Counted from the stretch's first letter, positions 1 through 9,412 are shown. The stretch is 59,494 bases of DNA from Mycobacterium sp. (GCF_008709575.1 NZ_VYIK01000012.1:1-59494); one strand, 5' to 3'. Translations and numbers: made by a program. The notes: generated by a model from the sequence alone, not told the origin.

Positions 1-615
1 GTTCTCGGTCCAGCCGCTCACCAGGTCGGTCATGGTCAGGGTGCGGGCGAACTCGCCGATCAGACTCGGGCCGCAGTGCGCGACGGTGTCGGCCTCGATC
101 ACTCCCGGGATGGTGGGCGCCTCATCAGCACAGGTGCGAATAGTGATCGAGTTCCGCAGCAGCGGTGATGGTTTTGTCGTCGAGATGCCCTTGATCCGCA
201 TCCGGTCGCGAGCCGGCTTCAGATACCGATCCACGGTAGCCGCGCTCATTGTCTTCAGCTCGGCCACCGCTGCCTCGGTGGCAAACGGCTTATCCAGGTC
301 ACCGGCGGCGGCCAGCAGCGGCAGCCACTGTTCGAGCATGACCACCAGGTATTTACCGCAGGGCATGCCCATCAACGCCCACACATGCTCCAGCAGCGCC
401 CTGGCGTCGTCGCTGAAGCCCCGCGGCCGCAACCTGCGTTTATCGACCTGGCTGGCCGGATCCGGCAGCTGCGGGCCGGTCAGCATCCGCCGGGCCGTTG
501 AGCGGCCCATCCCGGTGGTGGCCACCACCTCGTCCAAAATCTTGCTCTTATCCGACTTCAACGCCTTGCGGTATTGACCTCGCAGTTTGTTGGTTACCTG
601 CCGTCTTGCGGCCAT
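1..615 (-). CDS. DDE/integrase-core transposase, N-terminal part
   Basis: The reverse strand from ATG at 615 gives an uninterrupted frame of 205 codons that runs off the window. The N-terminus (MAARRQVTNKLRGQYRK) is basic. A helix-turn-helix-like stretch near residues 28-48 (ILDEVVATTGMGRSTARRML) would bind the IS ends. Around residue 180 the segment PGVIEADTVAHCG carries the first acidic residue of an rve/DDE catalytic core, followed by TLTMTDLVSGWTEN, typical of integrase-type transposases in actinobacteria. The second Asp and the Glu lie outside the window. It appears intact as far as visible. Confidence 0.8.
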   Translation of the reverse strand, partial: MAARRQVTNKLRGQYRKALKSDKSKILDEVVATTGMGRSTARRMLTGPQLPDPASQVDKRRLRPRGFSDDARALLEHVWALMGMPCGKYLVVMLEQWLPLLAAAGDLDKPFATEAAVAELKTMSAATVDRYLKPARDRMRIKGISTTKPSPLLRNSITIRTCADEAPTIPGVIEADTVAHCGPSLIGEFARTLTMTDLVSGWTEN

Positions 616-654
616 GTCGATCTTGCCCTCCACATCGGGCAAGCCTTCCGCTCT

Positions 655-713
655 ACGCGCTCAAACTAGCTGAGGCACCACCACCGGCCACGCGCTCAAA
701 GTACGTGAGGCAC
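655..713. repeat. Two 24-bp direct repeats at the IS end
   Basis: ACGCGCTCAAACTAGCTGAG (655-674) continuing GCAC to 678, and ACGCGCTCAAAGTACGTGAG (690-709) continuing GCAC to 713. The copies are 35 bp apart start to start and differ at only a few positions in the middle. A third, weaker match (GCTCAAC) lies near 731-737. They are likely transposase-binding sites. Confidence 0.7.
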
Positions 714-757
714 GTCGCTGAATTGACCCAGCTCAACGGGGTCGCCATACTTTTGTG

Positions 758-1075
758 ATGCCGGGGCCGGGCAGTCGGGCAGACAACAGTCACACAGATC
801 TCGTCGAAGCGGTGCTCCGCGATCTGAGCGAGGCTGCCGACAGATGGGAGGCACTGGTCGCCCAGGCCGAAGCGATCACCTACAGCGTCGATCTCGGCGA
901 CGTGCACGCCGTGGCGAACGCAGACGGCAGGCTGATCGAGTTGACCTTGCACCCGGATGTGGTGACCGGCTACACGCACGGGCAACTGGCCGACAGGTTG
1001 AACCTGGCGATCACGGCGCTGCGCAATGAGGTGGCGGCCGAGCACCGCGCACGGTACGGCGGGCAGATCCGATGA
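758..1075 (+). CDS. YbaB/EbfC-like small protein of an ESX locus
   Basis: A 105-aa protein. The second half ([20 protein letters not shown], then a helix with LADRLNLAITALRNEVAAEH) has the YbaB/EbfC pattern: a two-stranded sheet with a DG turn between amphipathic helices. ESX-1 has a protein of this fold, EspL, beside its secretion genes, so a similar accessory role is inferred here. It starts directly after the IS end with no evident Shine-Dalgarno; GTG at 755 is an alternative start. Its stop overlaps the next ATG (ATGA at 1072-1075), so it is co-translated with the genes leading to eccB. The promoter or 5' neighbours may have been removed by the IS. Confidence 0.65.
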   Translation: MPGPGSRADNSHTDLVEAVLRDLSEAADRWEALVAQAEAITYSVDLGDVHAVANADGRLIELTLHPDVVTGYTHGQLADRLNLAITALRNEVAAEHRARYGGQIR

Positions 1076-1191
1076 CCACGGACCCGGTGACGAGCGACGC
1101 CGCCAAGCCTCCGGGTCGAACAGCCTTGCCGCGTTCGGGCAACGGGCCGATCGTGGTCGTCGTTGCAAAGGGTACAAATCATGCCGCTTAA
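1072..1191 (+). CDS. 39-aa ORF bridging the YbaB-like gene and eccB
   Basis: The ATG lies in an ATGA overlap with the upstream stop, and the TAA at 1189-1191 lies inside the first codons of eccB (ATG at 1181). The ORF is therefore translationally coupled on both sides. The peptide (MTTDPVTSDAAKPPGRTALP...) ends in a hydrophobic stretch GPIVVVVAKGTNHAA. That stretch faintly resembles the start of a P-loop ATPase (VVVxxKGG) and could be the relic of a longer ESX accessory gene. No family is recognised. It may simply be a coupling device. Confidence 0.4.
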   Translation: MTTDPVTSDAAKPPGRTALPRSGNGPIVVVVAKGTNHAA

Positions 1192-2659
1192 TCTGTCCAA
1201 CCGGGACCAGAATTCGGGGCATCTGTTTTACAACCGCCGGCTCAGGGCGGCGATCACCCGGTTCTCGGTGCGCATGAAGCACGACGATCGCAAACAACAG
1301 GCAGCCGTGGTGCTGTCGATGGTGTTCGTCCTCATCGGCGTCGGGTGGATGGCCCTGCTGCACATCATGAAACCCGCCGGGTTGGCGGGCCAGTCCGCGG
1401 TCATCGGCGACCGCGACACGGGCGCGATCTATGCGAAGATCAACGATCGGCTCTACCCGGCTCTCAACCTCACCTCGGCGCGCCTGGCGGTCGGCAGTGC
1501 CGCCGCCCCGACCTGGGTCAAGTCCGGCGAGATCGCAAAGTACCCCACCGGTCCGATGATCGGGATCCCCGGCGCGCCGGACAGTCTTACGGTCACGCTC
1601 AGCACCATGTCCGCCTGGGCGGTTTGCGACTCCGCCGCCCGGGGTACCGCTGCACCACCGCTGGTCACCACCATCGGCGGTGAGGTGTCGTCGGCCGGTC
1701 GGGCGACTCCGATGGGGCCGGCGCAGGCCCTGCTGGTCACCCACAAGGGCGCAACCTATGTGATTTGGGGAGGGCATCGGTCGCGGATCGATCCTGTGGA
1801 CCGGTCGGTGACCTTCAACCTCGGTCTTGACCCCGGCGTGACCTCCCCGGTCGAGATCTCCAACGCGTTGTTCGACGCCATGCCCGCGACCGAACCCCTT
1901 GTGGTGCCGACGATCCCGGAAGCGAGCACGCCGTCGCGGTGGCTACCGGAGACGCCGGTCGGTAGCGTGCTTCAGACCCGCGACGCCACGGGTGCCGTCA
2001 ACGGGTTCTATGCACTGTTACCGACCGGTGTGCAGAAGATCACCAGCTTCGTGGCCGATCTGCTGCGTACCTCGGATTCCCACGGCGCGACCGCACCGGT
2101 GCTGATCACCCCGGACAAGCTGATCCACATCCCCGTCGTCGACGCACTCAATGTCAGCTACTACCCAGCGGGCAGGCTGGATTTCATCGACACCTCGGCG
2201 AACCCGGTGACCTGTGTGGCGTGGCGGAAGCAGACCACCGACCCGCAGGCGACGATCAGCATTCTCAGCGGCCCCGGGCTGCCCGTTCCGATCGGGATGG
2301 ACTCGCACCTGGTCGAGCTGGTCCGCAACGACCGCGATGCCAATTCGGTGGAAGCCGACCGGACGCTGCTGCTGCCCGGTGCGGCGAATCTCGTGGCGAC
2401 CACCAGCGGGGTCGCCACCTCGGACAGCCGGGAAAGCCTGTATTGGATTTCCCCGCAGGGCGTTCGCTATGGCATTCAATGGGAAAACCGAACCTTGCAG
2501 GCGCTGGGTCTTGACTCGCGCCAGGCGGTGCAGGCCCCGTGGCCGATTGTCCGGACCTTCGCGGCCGGACCCGCCATCAGCCGCGAGTCCGCGCTGTTGG
2601 CGCGTGACACCATTACCGGTGCGGTGGCGCCCATCCCGGACGCGAATGCGGCGGGAGGT
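1181..2659 (+). CDS. eccB: Type VII secretion membrane protein EccB (ESX-2-like)
   Basis: EccB is a core subunit of the ESX inner-membrane complex: one transmembrane helix and a large periplasmic domain. Here a basic cytosolic N-terminus (residues 1-40) precedes one helix at about 41-63, followed by a periplasmic domain with the ESX repeat-like signature IPGAP and two conserved cysteines (in SAWAVCDS and PVTCVAW). ATG 1181 is chosen because MPLNLSNRDQNSGHLFYNRR matches the start I recall for EccB2 and an AAAGGG Shine-Dalgarno lies about 8 nt upstream; an upstream in-frame codon at 1163 is less likely. The length of about 492 aa is normal. It is followed within a few bases by eccC. Assignment to ESX-2 rests on remembered sequence and is tentative. 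The last codons before 2662 include the TAG stop. Confidence 0.88.
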
Positions 2660-2664
2660 TAGCG

Positions 2665-5600
2665 ATGTCCAAGCGCGGATTCGTCAGGAGCGTGCGCAAC
2701 CCGCCACCGACCGTGCCACCGGTGCGGGTGGCGGTCGCGCCGCCGCTGGCGCTGCCCGAACGCGAACCGCGCAACATCTTGGTGATGATCGCCGTCCCGG
2801 CGTTACTGGTCGGCATCATCGGGACCCTGGTGGTGATGTACACCTCCGGGGTCCGCTCCCTGCAGTCTGGTTTCTTCCCGATGGTGGGCCTGGCCGGCTT
2901 CGGAGCCCTGATGCTGGGCGGCCGGTTCGGGCGCGGCCGCAGGATCTCCTGGGGAGAGCAGGAAAAGCAACGCCGCAGCTACCTGCGGCGGCTCGACGAA
3001 GACCGCGACGAGGTGCAGCGCGCTGCCCAGGAGCAGCGACGCAGTCAACTGTTCGTGCACGGTGATCCGCAGAAGCTGGACACCGTGATCGGCGGCCCGC
3101 GGATGTGGGAGCGCCGCCCGAAAGACCCGGACTTCCTCGATGTCCGGCTCGGGATCGGAGTACAGCAAGCCAGCGATTCAGCGGTCTCGCTGCAGTGGCC
3201 GGAGGTGCCCACCGGCGAGGAACTCGAACCCGTCACCGGCGGCGCGCTGCGGGATTTCATTCTGGAGCAAAGCAAAATCCGGGGCATCGGTAAGGTTGTG
3301 AGCCTGCGGTCTAAGCCGGGCTTCAGCTTCCTCGCGCAGGAGCCGGGCGAACTGCACAAACTGCTGCGGGCCATGCTGTGTTCGTTGGCGGTCTATCACA
3401 GTCCGAGCGATCTCAAGCTCGTCGTGGTCACCCGCCATCCCGAGCTGTGGTCCTGGTTGGTCTGGTTGCCGCACAACCAGCACGACGAGATGTTCGACGC
3501 CTGCGGACTTCGGCGTCTGGTGTTCACCTCGCCCACCGAACTCGAGGAAGTGCTTGACGCCGAGCTACACCGCAAGGGCCGGGGTCCCTGGGTCCCGCCG
3601 GCCGGAACCACACCGACGTCGATGCCCTCACCGATGGAGTCAACGGGCTCGACGCTCGGCCCGCACTGGGTGATCGTCGACGACAACGTCGGGACGCCCG
3701 AGCAGTGGGAGGGGATAACCGGGCAGAAGGGGATGGCCGGCATCGCGGTGCTGCGGCTGGCGACCCGTCCGGGCGTCGGAGTGGGTTTCAGCGCCGACGA
3801 CGAGCGGTTCGAACTGCGCGAAGACCGCCTTTACCACCGCGATGCGTTCTACGCCGTCGCCGACATGCTCGCCGCGAGCACCGCCGACCGATATTCGCGA
3901 GCGTTGGCGCGCTGGTCGCCGATGAGCGCCGGGGAGCTGTCGGAAACCGACAGCCAGGCCGGGGAATTGCTGCGCGCGTTGGGTATCGGCGATCCGCGCC
4001 AGCTCGACGTCGATCGACTGTGGGCTGAAAGCCGCGGCCGGGGTGACCCGAAGTGGGCGATGGTGCCGGTCGGCGTGAAGCCGGGTGGTGAATTGCAGTA
4101 CATCATCTTTCGCGCCAAGGACTTCGGGGGCTACGGCTTTCACTCGGTGGTGATCGGGACATCGGGCTCGGGCAAGTCGGAATTCTTCTTGTCGTTGTGC
4201 AATGGGATCGCACTGACACATTCGCCGGAATCATTCATCGTCATCTTCGTCGACATGAAGTTCGAATCCGCGGCACAAGATTTGGAAGGGCTGCCGCACG
4301 TCGCGGGGTCGTTGTCCAACCTGGGCAAAGATGACAGGCACCTCGCCGAGCGGATGCACAAGGCGATCAATGGCGAAATAGCGCGTCGGTATCGTCTTTT
4401 CAAGGAAGCCGGTGCGCGTGATGCCAACGAGTACGAAGAAATGCGACTGGCTGGAAGGGATCTGGAGCCTGTCCCGATCCTGCTGGTGATCATCGACGAA
4501 TACCTGGAACTGTTCCACCACCACCAAGAGTGGATACAGCTGGTCATCCACATCGGTCAGGAAGGCCGCGGCTGCAACGTCTTCTTCACCCTCGGTGGTC
4601 AGCGTTTGGACCTATCTTCCCTGAGTAAGGCCAAGAGTAACATAGCATTTCGAGTTGCGCTTCGAGCCGAGACCGCCGAGGACTCGCGCGATGTCATCGG
4701 TAGCGACGCGGCGTTGCACCTGCCCTCCAAGGAGAACGGCTACGCCCTTCTCAAGATCGGCCCGCGCGACCTGGAACCGTTCCGGTGCTTCTACCTCTCG
4801 GCACCGTTCGTGCTGCCGAAGAAGATCGCGACCGTGAGCAAGACAGTGGACATGAGCTTTTCCCGGCCGCGGCCTCTGACCTGGGAATACCAACCGCTCA
4901 GCGCCGAGGACACCGCGGCGCTGGCGGTCGCTGACGAACCGGAGGAACCCGACGAATTTCTTTTCCACACCGATGGATTCAAAAAGAAAAAGATCCTCGA
5001 CGTGATCCGCGACGCACTGATTTCACACCCCGCTCGCCTGCCGCATCAGATCTGGCTTCCCCCACTGGAAGTGAGTGAACCGGTTGATGAATTGGTGCGG
5101 TATTGGCGCGGGAAACCATGGCACGCCGACTACGGGCAGAATCCGGGACTGATCTTCCCGATCGGGATTGTCGACATCCCCGAAGAGCATGAGCAGCGGG
5201 TGCAGGTCGTCGACGCCGAGATGGACAACATCATGGTGGTGGCCACTGCCCAGCGCGGCAAATCCACCACGCTGATGACGTTGATGACTGCCGCGGCGCT
5301 GATGTACCGCCCGCAGCGGGTGACGTTCTTTTGCATCGGTGCAGCGCTGTATCCCATCGAGAGCCTGCCGCATGTCGCCGGTGTCGTGAGCCTCAACGAC
5401 ACCGAGGGAGTGTCCCGAACCCTTGCGACGTTAGAAGGACTCATCCGCGCGCGAGAAACGTCGTTCAAGCACTACCAGATCGACATCTCCGAGTTCCGGG
5501 ATCGGCGCTTCGGAGCGGTCGGTGGCGACGGAACAGATCCGGAAGACAAGTTCGGCGACGTCTTCCTGGTCATCGACAACTACGGTGACCTGCACGAGAA

Positions 5601-6750
5601 GGACTTCGCCATGGGCGATCGCGCGATCGCGATCGCCCGCCAGGGCCTGTCGTATGGTGTGCACGTCATCACCAGCGCCAGCGGCTGGTTCGTCGGGCAG
5701 AAGCAGGGCTTGCTCACGGTGTCCAACGCCCGGATCCAACTGCGGTTGAGCAATCCCGACGAGTCGCAGATGGGCACCTCGGTCGAGCAACGCAGAGCTG
5801 CCCGCAACACGTTGGACCGGCCCGGCTTCGGTCTGACGAGAGACGGGCACGAGCTGCTGGTGGGTGTACCGGAGATCTGCGGGACCGACGGCGAGCGCGT
5901 GGCTACCCGCGACATCGGTTCGCTCATTGCCCGCGTCACCGGAGCGGGACGGGTGGATCGCCTGTCCCGGCTGCCGTCGCGCGTGGCGCTGCGCCAGCTC
6001 ATCGAGGCCTTTGCCGACAGCGCCGGGGCGGCCGAACCGCTCAACATCCCTTTCGCGATCGGGGAAAGCGCTCTGCAACCGGTTGTGCTGCAGGCTCGGG
6101 CAGCGCCCAACATGCTGGTGATGGGCCGAGCGCTGTGCGGAAAGACGACGACGCTGGCTGCAGTCGGTCAGGCGGTGATCAACCGGTTGGCGGTCGAACA
6201 AGCGCAGATCACCATCATCGACCCGAAAACCACGCTGATCGGCAGGGTGCGCGGCCCCCATGTGCGCGCCTATGCCTACACCGCTGAGGACATCGATACC
6301 GTGATCGCCGAGCTGGCGGCGTTGTTGCGGGATCGCCTGCCGCCCGCCGGTCTCAGCCAGGACGAGCTGCTGAATCGCAAGTCCTGGGAAGGCCCGCGCC
6401 ACTTCGTCCTGATCGACGACGAGCATGAACTTAGACCGCATAACCAGGTCACGCGGCCGGCGGCGACGGCGCCGCTGTGGGCGTTGATCGAGCGCAGCCG
6501 GGAAATCGGTCTGCACGTCATCGCTTCCCGCCTGCCCGGCAACTGGGCCGGGCAGGTGGTGATGAATCCCTTCCTGCAGAAGATGACCGGATCCCGGTCC
6601 CCGACCCTGTTCATGGACAACGATCCCGCAAACGTCAAGGTCTTCGGCCGGGTCAGCGCTCAACAACTGCCACCCGGTCGCGGCCTGTTGGTCACGACCG
6701 AGGGAGAGATCGAGGGAGTGCTGGTGGGCGATCCCGAGCCAGCGGCTTAG
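2665..6750 (+). CDS. eccC: Type VII secretion FtsK/SpoIIIE ATPase EccC (fused EccCa-EccCb)
   Basis: The motor ATPase of the ESX complex; it recognises the C-terminal signal of Esx/PE substrates and drives export. The 1361-aa single chain has two N-terminal membrane helices (about 38-60 and 69-86), then three FtsK-like domains. Domain 1 has Walker A GTSGSGKSE near residue 498 and Walker B LLVIIDEYLEL. Domain 2 has AQRGKSTT near 862 but a Walker B ending VIDN without the usual Glu. Domain 3 has GRALCGKTTT near 1153 and LIDDEHEL. Degenerate nucleotide sites in the later domains are common in EccC. The gene starts 2 bp after the eccB stop, so the pair is one transcript. No pe/ppe/esx, eccD, eccE or mycP gene follows. 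Confidence 0.93.
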   Translation: MSKRGFVRSVRNPPPTVPPVRVAVAPPLALPEREPRNILVMIAVPALLVGIIGTLVVMYTSGVRSLQSGFFPMVGLAGFGALMLGGRFGRGRRISWGEQEKQRRSYLRRLDEDRDEVQRAAQEQRRSQLFVHGDPQKLDTVIGGPRMWERRPKDPDFLDVRLGIGVQQASDSAVSLQWPEVPTGEELEPVTGGALRDFILEQSKIRGIGKVVSLRSKPGFSFLAQEPGELHKLLRAMLCSLAVYHSPSDLKLVVVTRHPELWSWLVWLPHNQHDEMFDACGLRRLVFTSPTELEEVLDAELHRKGRGPWVPPAGTTPTSMPSPMESTGSTLGPHWVIVDDNVGTPEQWEGITGQKGMAGIAVLRLATRPGVGVGFSADDERFELREDRLYHRDAFYAVADMLAASTADRYSRALARWSPMSAGELSETDSQAGELLRALGIGDPRQLDVDRLWAESRGRGDPKWAMVPVGVKPGGELQYIIFRAKDFGGYGFHSVVIGTSGSGKSEFFLSLCNGIALTHSPESFIVIFVDMKFESAAQDLEGLPHVAGSLSNLGKDDRHLAERMHKAINGEIARRYRLFKEAGARDANEYEEMRLAGRDLEPVPILLVIIDEYLELFHHHQEWIQLVIHIGQEGRGCNVFFTLGGQRLDLSSLSKAKSNIAFRVALRAETAEDSRDVIGSDAALHLPSKENGYALLKIGPRDLEPFRCFYLSAPFVLPKKIATVSKTVDMSFSRPRPLTWEYQPLSAEDTAALAVADEPEEPDEFLFHTDGFKKKKILDVIRDALISHPARLPHQIWLPPLEVSEPVDELVRYWRGKPWHADYGQNPGLIFPIGIVDIPEEHEQRVQVVDAEMDNIMVVATAQRGKSTTLMTLMTAAALMYRPQRVTFFCIGAALYPIESLPHVAGVVSLNDTEGVSRTLATLEGLIRARETSFKHYQIDISEFRDRRFGAVGGDGTDPEDKFGDVFLVIDNYGDLHEKDFAMGDRAIAIARQGLSYGVHVITSASGWFVGQKQGLLTVSNARIQLRLSNPDESQMGTSVEQRRAARNTLDRPGFGLTRDGHELLVGVPEICGTDGERVATRDIGSLIARVTGAGRVDRLSRLPSRVALRQLIEAFADSAGAAEPLNIPFAIGESALQPVVLQARAAPNMLVMGRALCGKTTTLAAVGQAVINRLAVEQAQITIIDPKTTLIGRVRGPHVRAYAYTAEDIDTVIAELAALLRDRLPPAGLSQDELLNRKSWEGPRHFVLIDDEHELRPHNQVTRPAATAPLWALIERSREIGLHVIASRLPGNWAGQVVMNPFLQKMTGSRSPTLFMDNDPANVKVFGRVSAQQLPPGRGLLVTTEGEIEGVLVGDPEPAA

Positions 6751-6791
6751 CGTTACCATCGGCCGGGCCCAGCGTGCAGCGGCCACCGACC

Positions 6792-6878
6792 GCGGACTGA
6801 GCATTCCATCCAGGCGGTCGTGGCGGCATACGATTGGTACTGGCCTGGCCCGAGTGTGCGCGCCATCGCGGACTGAGC
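6792..6878. repeat. 11-bp direct repeats between eccC and the aldolase gene
   Basis: GCGGACTGAGC occurs at 6792-6802 and 6868-6878, each preceded by a loosely similar GGCC-rich stretch. The rest of this 180-bp gap holds no recognisable gene. The second copy lies about 50 bp upstream of the aldolase start and may be promoter-related. Confidence 0.45.
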
Positions 6879-6930
6879 GACGAGTAGTGAAGCGAAACGA
6901 AGTCACGACTAGCTGGGAGGGCAGAACCTC

Positions 6931-7824
6931 ATGCCGAAGGAGAAGCAAGCGGACCGGATGACCTCCGGCAAGGGATTCGTTGCGGCGCTGGACCAAAGTG
7001 GTGGCTCGACACCCAAGGCGCTTCGGCTGTACGGCATCGACGACAGTGCATATTCCTCCGAGCAGGAGATGTTCGACCTCATTCATCAGATGCGTTCGCG
7101 AATCATCACCTCCCCGGTGTTCACCGGGGACCGGGTGCTGGCGGCGATCTTGTTCGAGCAGACGATGGACCGCGAGATCGGTGGCGAGCCGTCGACCAGC
7201 TACCTATGGCACACCAAGGGCGTCGTGCCGATTCTCAAGATCGACAAAGGCCTCGCCGAGGCGTCCGACGGCGTACAGCTGATGAAGCCCATCCCGGGGT
7301 TGGACGAGCTGCTCGAGCGCGCCGAGCGCAAGGGTGTTTTCGGCACCAAGGAGCGGTCGGTGATCGGCGCCGCCAACGCCGGGGGCATCGCCGCGATCGT
7401 CGCCCAGCAATTCGAGATTGCCCGTCAGGTGCTCGCACACGGCCTGGTACCCATTCTCGAACCCGAGGTCACCATCTCGATTCCGGACAAAGCGCGGGCC
7501 GAGGAGATCCTGCTCGAAGAGATCACCCGACAACTCGACACGGTGCCCGACGGGCAGCGCGTGATGCTCAAGCTGTCGTTGCCCACCGAGGTCAACCACT
7601 ACCGCCCGTTGGTCGAACACCCCAAGGTGATGCGCGTGTTGGCGCTGTCCGGCGGCTACTCCCGTAAGGAGGCCGTCGAGCTGTTGGCCAAGAACAGTGG
7701 GATGATCGCCAGCTTCAGCCGCGCGCTGACCGAGGGGCTTTCGGTCGACCAGTCCGACGAAGAGTTCAACGCCGTCCTGGACGAGGCGATCCAGTCGATC
7801 TACGACGCCTCGGTTGCCGGCTGA
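6931..7824 (+). CDS. Fructose-bisphosphate aldolase, class I
   Basis: Catalyses reversible cleavage of fructose-1,6-bisphosphate into DHAP and glyceraldehyde-3-phosphate through a Schiff base, without metal. The 297-aa length matches the short bacterial (Staphylococcus-type) class I family. Signatures are FVAALDQSGGSTPKAL near the N-terminus and VMLKLSLPTE, whose Lys214 is the likely Schiff-base lysine. A GGGAGGG Shine-Dalgarno lies upstream of ATG 6931. Mycobacteria also carry a class II enzyme (Fba), so this is probably a second, metal-independent aldolase. It sits alone between the ESX fragment and a convergent WS/DGAT gene. Confidence 0.9.
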   Translation: MPKEKQADRMTSGKGFVAALDQSGGSTPKALRLYGIDDSAYSSEQEMFDLIHQMRSRIITSPVFTGDRVLAAILFEQTMDREIGGEPSTSYLWHTKGVVPILKIDKGLAEASDGVQLMKPIPGLDELLERAERKGVFGTKERSVIGAANAGGIAAIVAQQFEIARQVLAHGLVPILEPEVTISIPDKARAEEILLEEITRQLDTVPDGQRVMLKLSLPTEVNHYRPLVEHPKVMRVLALSGGYSRKEAVELLAKNSGMIASFSRALTEGLSVDQSDEEFNAVLDEAIQSIYDASVAG

Positions 7825-7837
7825 GCTGGGCTTGTCG

Positions 7838-9244
7838 TCAAAGTCCCGCGGCCCGCTCGAGCAGGCCCAGTTCGTGGTCGAGGTGTCCGGTCATCGCGCC
7901 CAGTCCGGGAACGGCGTGACGACAGCCGGTGAGTCCGAACGCGATCGTGTTCCCGGTACTGGTGCAGGTGATGTTCAGCGCCTGCCCGTCAACCGGGATC
8001 GACAGTGGGTAGAGGGCGTCGAGGCGGGCGCCGTTCCAGTACAGCGGCGCCGGGGAGCCAGACAGATTAGAGATCATCACGTTCGGCGGGCGCAGCAGCC
8101 CGTGGTGACCGACCAGCATGCCCAACGCCAGCGGCGCGGCCCCCATCGCGCTCATCGCCAGGACCTGCAGCCGACTGCGCGAGGCCATCGCGGCCTTGCC
8201 CTCGCGCATGCCGGCCCGCACCGCTGCGAGCCGCTGGCCCGCGTCAGCCACGTCGGTGGCCAGGCTGCACGTTAACGAGCCGATATTGTTCCCTGCGTGC
8301 GCTGTGGCGCCCCCGCCGCTCCCGGGCCCGTGCAGCGAGACCGGTACCATCGCCACCAGCGACGCCCGCGGCAGCGCCCCCTTGCTGGTCAGATAGCTGC
8401 GCAACGCCCCGGCGCACATGGCGAGCACCACGTCGTTGACCGTGGCATCGTTGCTCCTGGCGACCAGCGCAAGCCGCTCCAGGGGCCAGGAGCACCCGGT
8501 GAACGAGCGGGTGCTGTCGATCGGCACGTTGAGCATCGTGCGGGGTGCGACCAGCGACAGCGGGCCGCCGCGGCCGCACAGCGCTTGCTCGAGCGTGCCG
8601 GCGAGTGCGGGCACCAGCCCGGCGACCTCGCGGGCCGCGCCCCAGGCCGTCGCCACCACCCGACCCGGCAGCCCAAACAGGTGCAGAGCGCCCCGGGGTG
8701 AGTGCGGTTCTGGCGTGGGTGCGGCCTCGGCCGGTTCCCACAGCGCGGCCCCGCCGCGCCGACCGGAGTCCGCGCTCAACGCCGCGCGCAGCATTCCCAG
8801 CGCGGACACCCCGTCGGCGAGCGCGTGATGCATCTTGACGTACACCGCGTACCGGCCGTCGGCCAGGCCCTCGATCAGGTGTATTTCCCACAGCGGCCGC
8901 TCCCGGTCCAACGGGGCACCGTGGAGCCAGGACACCAGCGTCCACAACTCCGCCATCCCGGCGGGCCGCGGCAGCGCCGCGTACTGCACGTGGTAGCCGA
9001 GATCGACCTCGCCGCTGCTGTCCCAGCCCCACTGCCCCAGCGATGTCAGAGACCGGCGGGCCCGTTTACGCCAGACGCCGGCCACGTCGTCCCGGGCGAC
9101 GGCCGCTTTGAACATCTCACGCACGTCCGAAGCGCGGGCGCCCTCAGGCGGGGAGAACAACGCCAGCCCACCCACCTGCATCTGACAATGCTCGGACTCT
9201 GCCAGCAGAAACAGCGAGTCAGCGGGGGACATGGGCATCAACAT
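7838..9244 (-). CDS. Wax ester synthase/diacylglycerol acyltransferase (WS/DGAT)
   Basis: Acylates diacylglycerol or fatty alcohols with acyl-CoA to make storage triacylglycerol or wax ester at the membrane. The catalytic motif HHALADG is at residues 139-145, followed by the second family motif (ATVNDVVLAMCAGALR). The start is placed at ATG 9244 (MLMPMSPADSLFLLAES), the classic family N-terminus, giving 468 aa, close to the usual length of about 460. A longer frame extends to 9412 but its extra 56 residues are low-complexity and unlike the family. Mycobacteria hold many tgs paralogues; which one this is cannot be said. Confidence 0.9.
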   Translation of the reverse strand: MLMPMSPADSLFLLAESEHCQMQVGGLALFSPPEGARASDVREMFKAAVARDDVAGVWRKRARRSLTSLGQWGWDSSGEVDLGYHVQYAALPRPAGMAELWTLVSWLHGAPLDRERPLWEIHLIEGLADGRYAVYVKMHHALADGVSALGMLRAALSADSGRRGGAALWEPAEAAPTPEPHSPRGALHLFGLPGRVVATAWGAAREVAGLVPALAGTLEQALCGRGGPLSLVAPRTMLNVPIDSTRSFTGCSWPLERLALVARSNDATVNDVVLAMCAGALRSYLTSKGALPRASLVAMVPVSLHGPGSGGGATAHAGNNIGSLTCSLATDVADAGQRLAAVRAGMREGKAAMASRSRLQVLAMSAMGAAPLALGMLVGHHGLLRPPNVMISNLSGSPAPLYWNGARLDALYPLSIPVDGQALNITCTSTGNTIAFGLTGCRHAVPGLGAMTGHLDHELGLLERAAGL

Positions 9245-9412
9245 CGGATCACAAACTCCAAACACAACAGGGTGCCGAGGACGGCGCAAGAACGGGTTGG
9301 GTGGACGCGCCGGCCCGGTTGGGCGGATCACGTCGCGGCCGGCCACCGTGCTACGCAGTGACACGAGCCCGGGTCTGATTCGACGGGCATGATGCGCGAC
9401 AGAAGTACTCAA

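Larger units (their letters stand above)
1..745 (-). mobile_element. End of an insertion sequence (truncated by window start)
   Basis: The transposase gene at 1-615 reads leftward out of the window. About 130 bp of non-coding DNA lie upstream of it and contain two near-identical 24-bp direct repeats, a layout typical of the transposase-binding terminal region of an IS. The outer boundary at about 730-750 is an estimate: the YbaB-like gene starts at 758 and no target-site duplication can be checked because the other end lies outside the window. The family is not assigned. Confidence 0.7.

Noticed and set aside
5431..7086. 551-codon open frame antisense to the end of eccC
   Set aside because: Mirror frame of a GC-rich gene; eccC has all three ATPase domains, the antisense product is low-complexity with no motif or Shine-Dalgarno.
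7838..9412. Longer WS/DGAT start at 9412
   Set aside because: The extra 56 residues are Arg/Pro-rich and precede the canonical MSPADSLFLLAES start; they also cover the inverted repeat in the promoter region.
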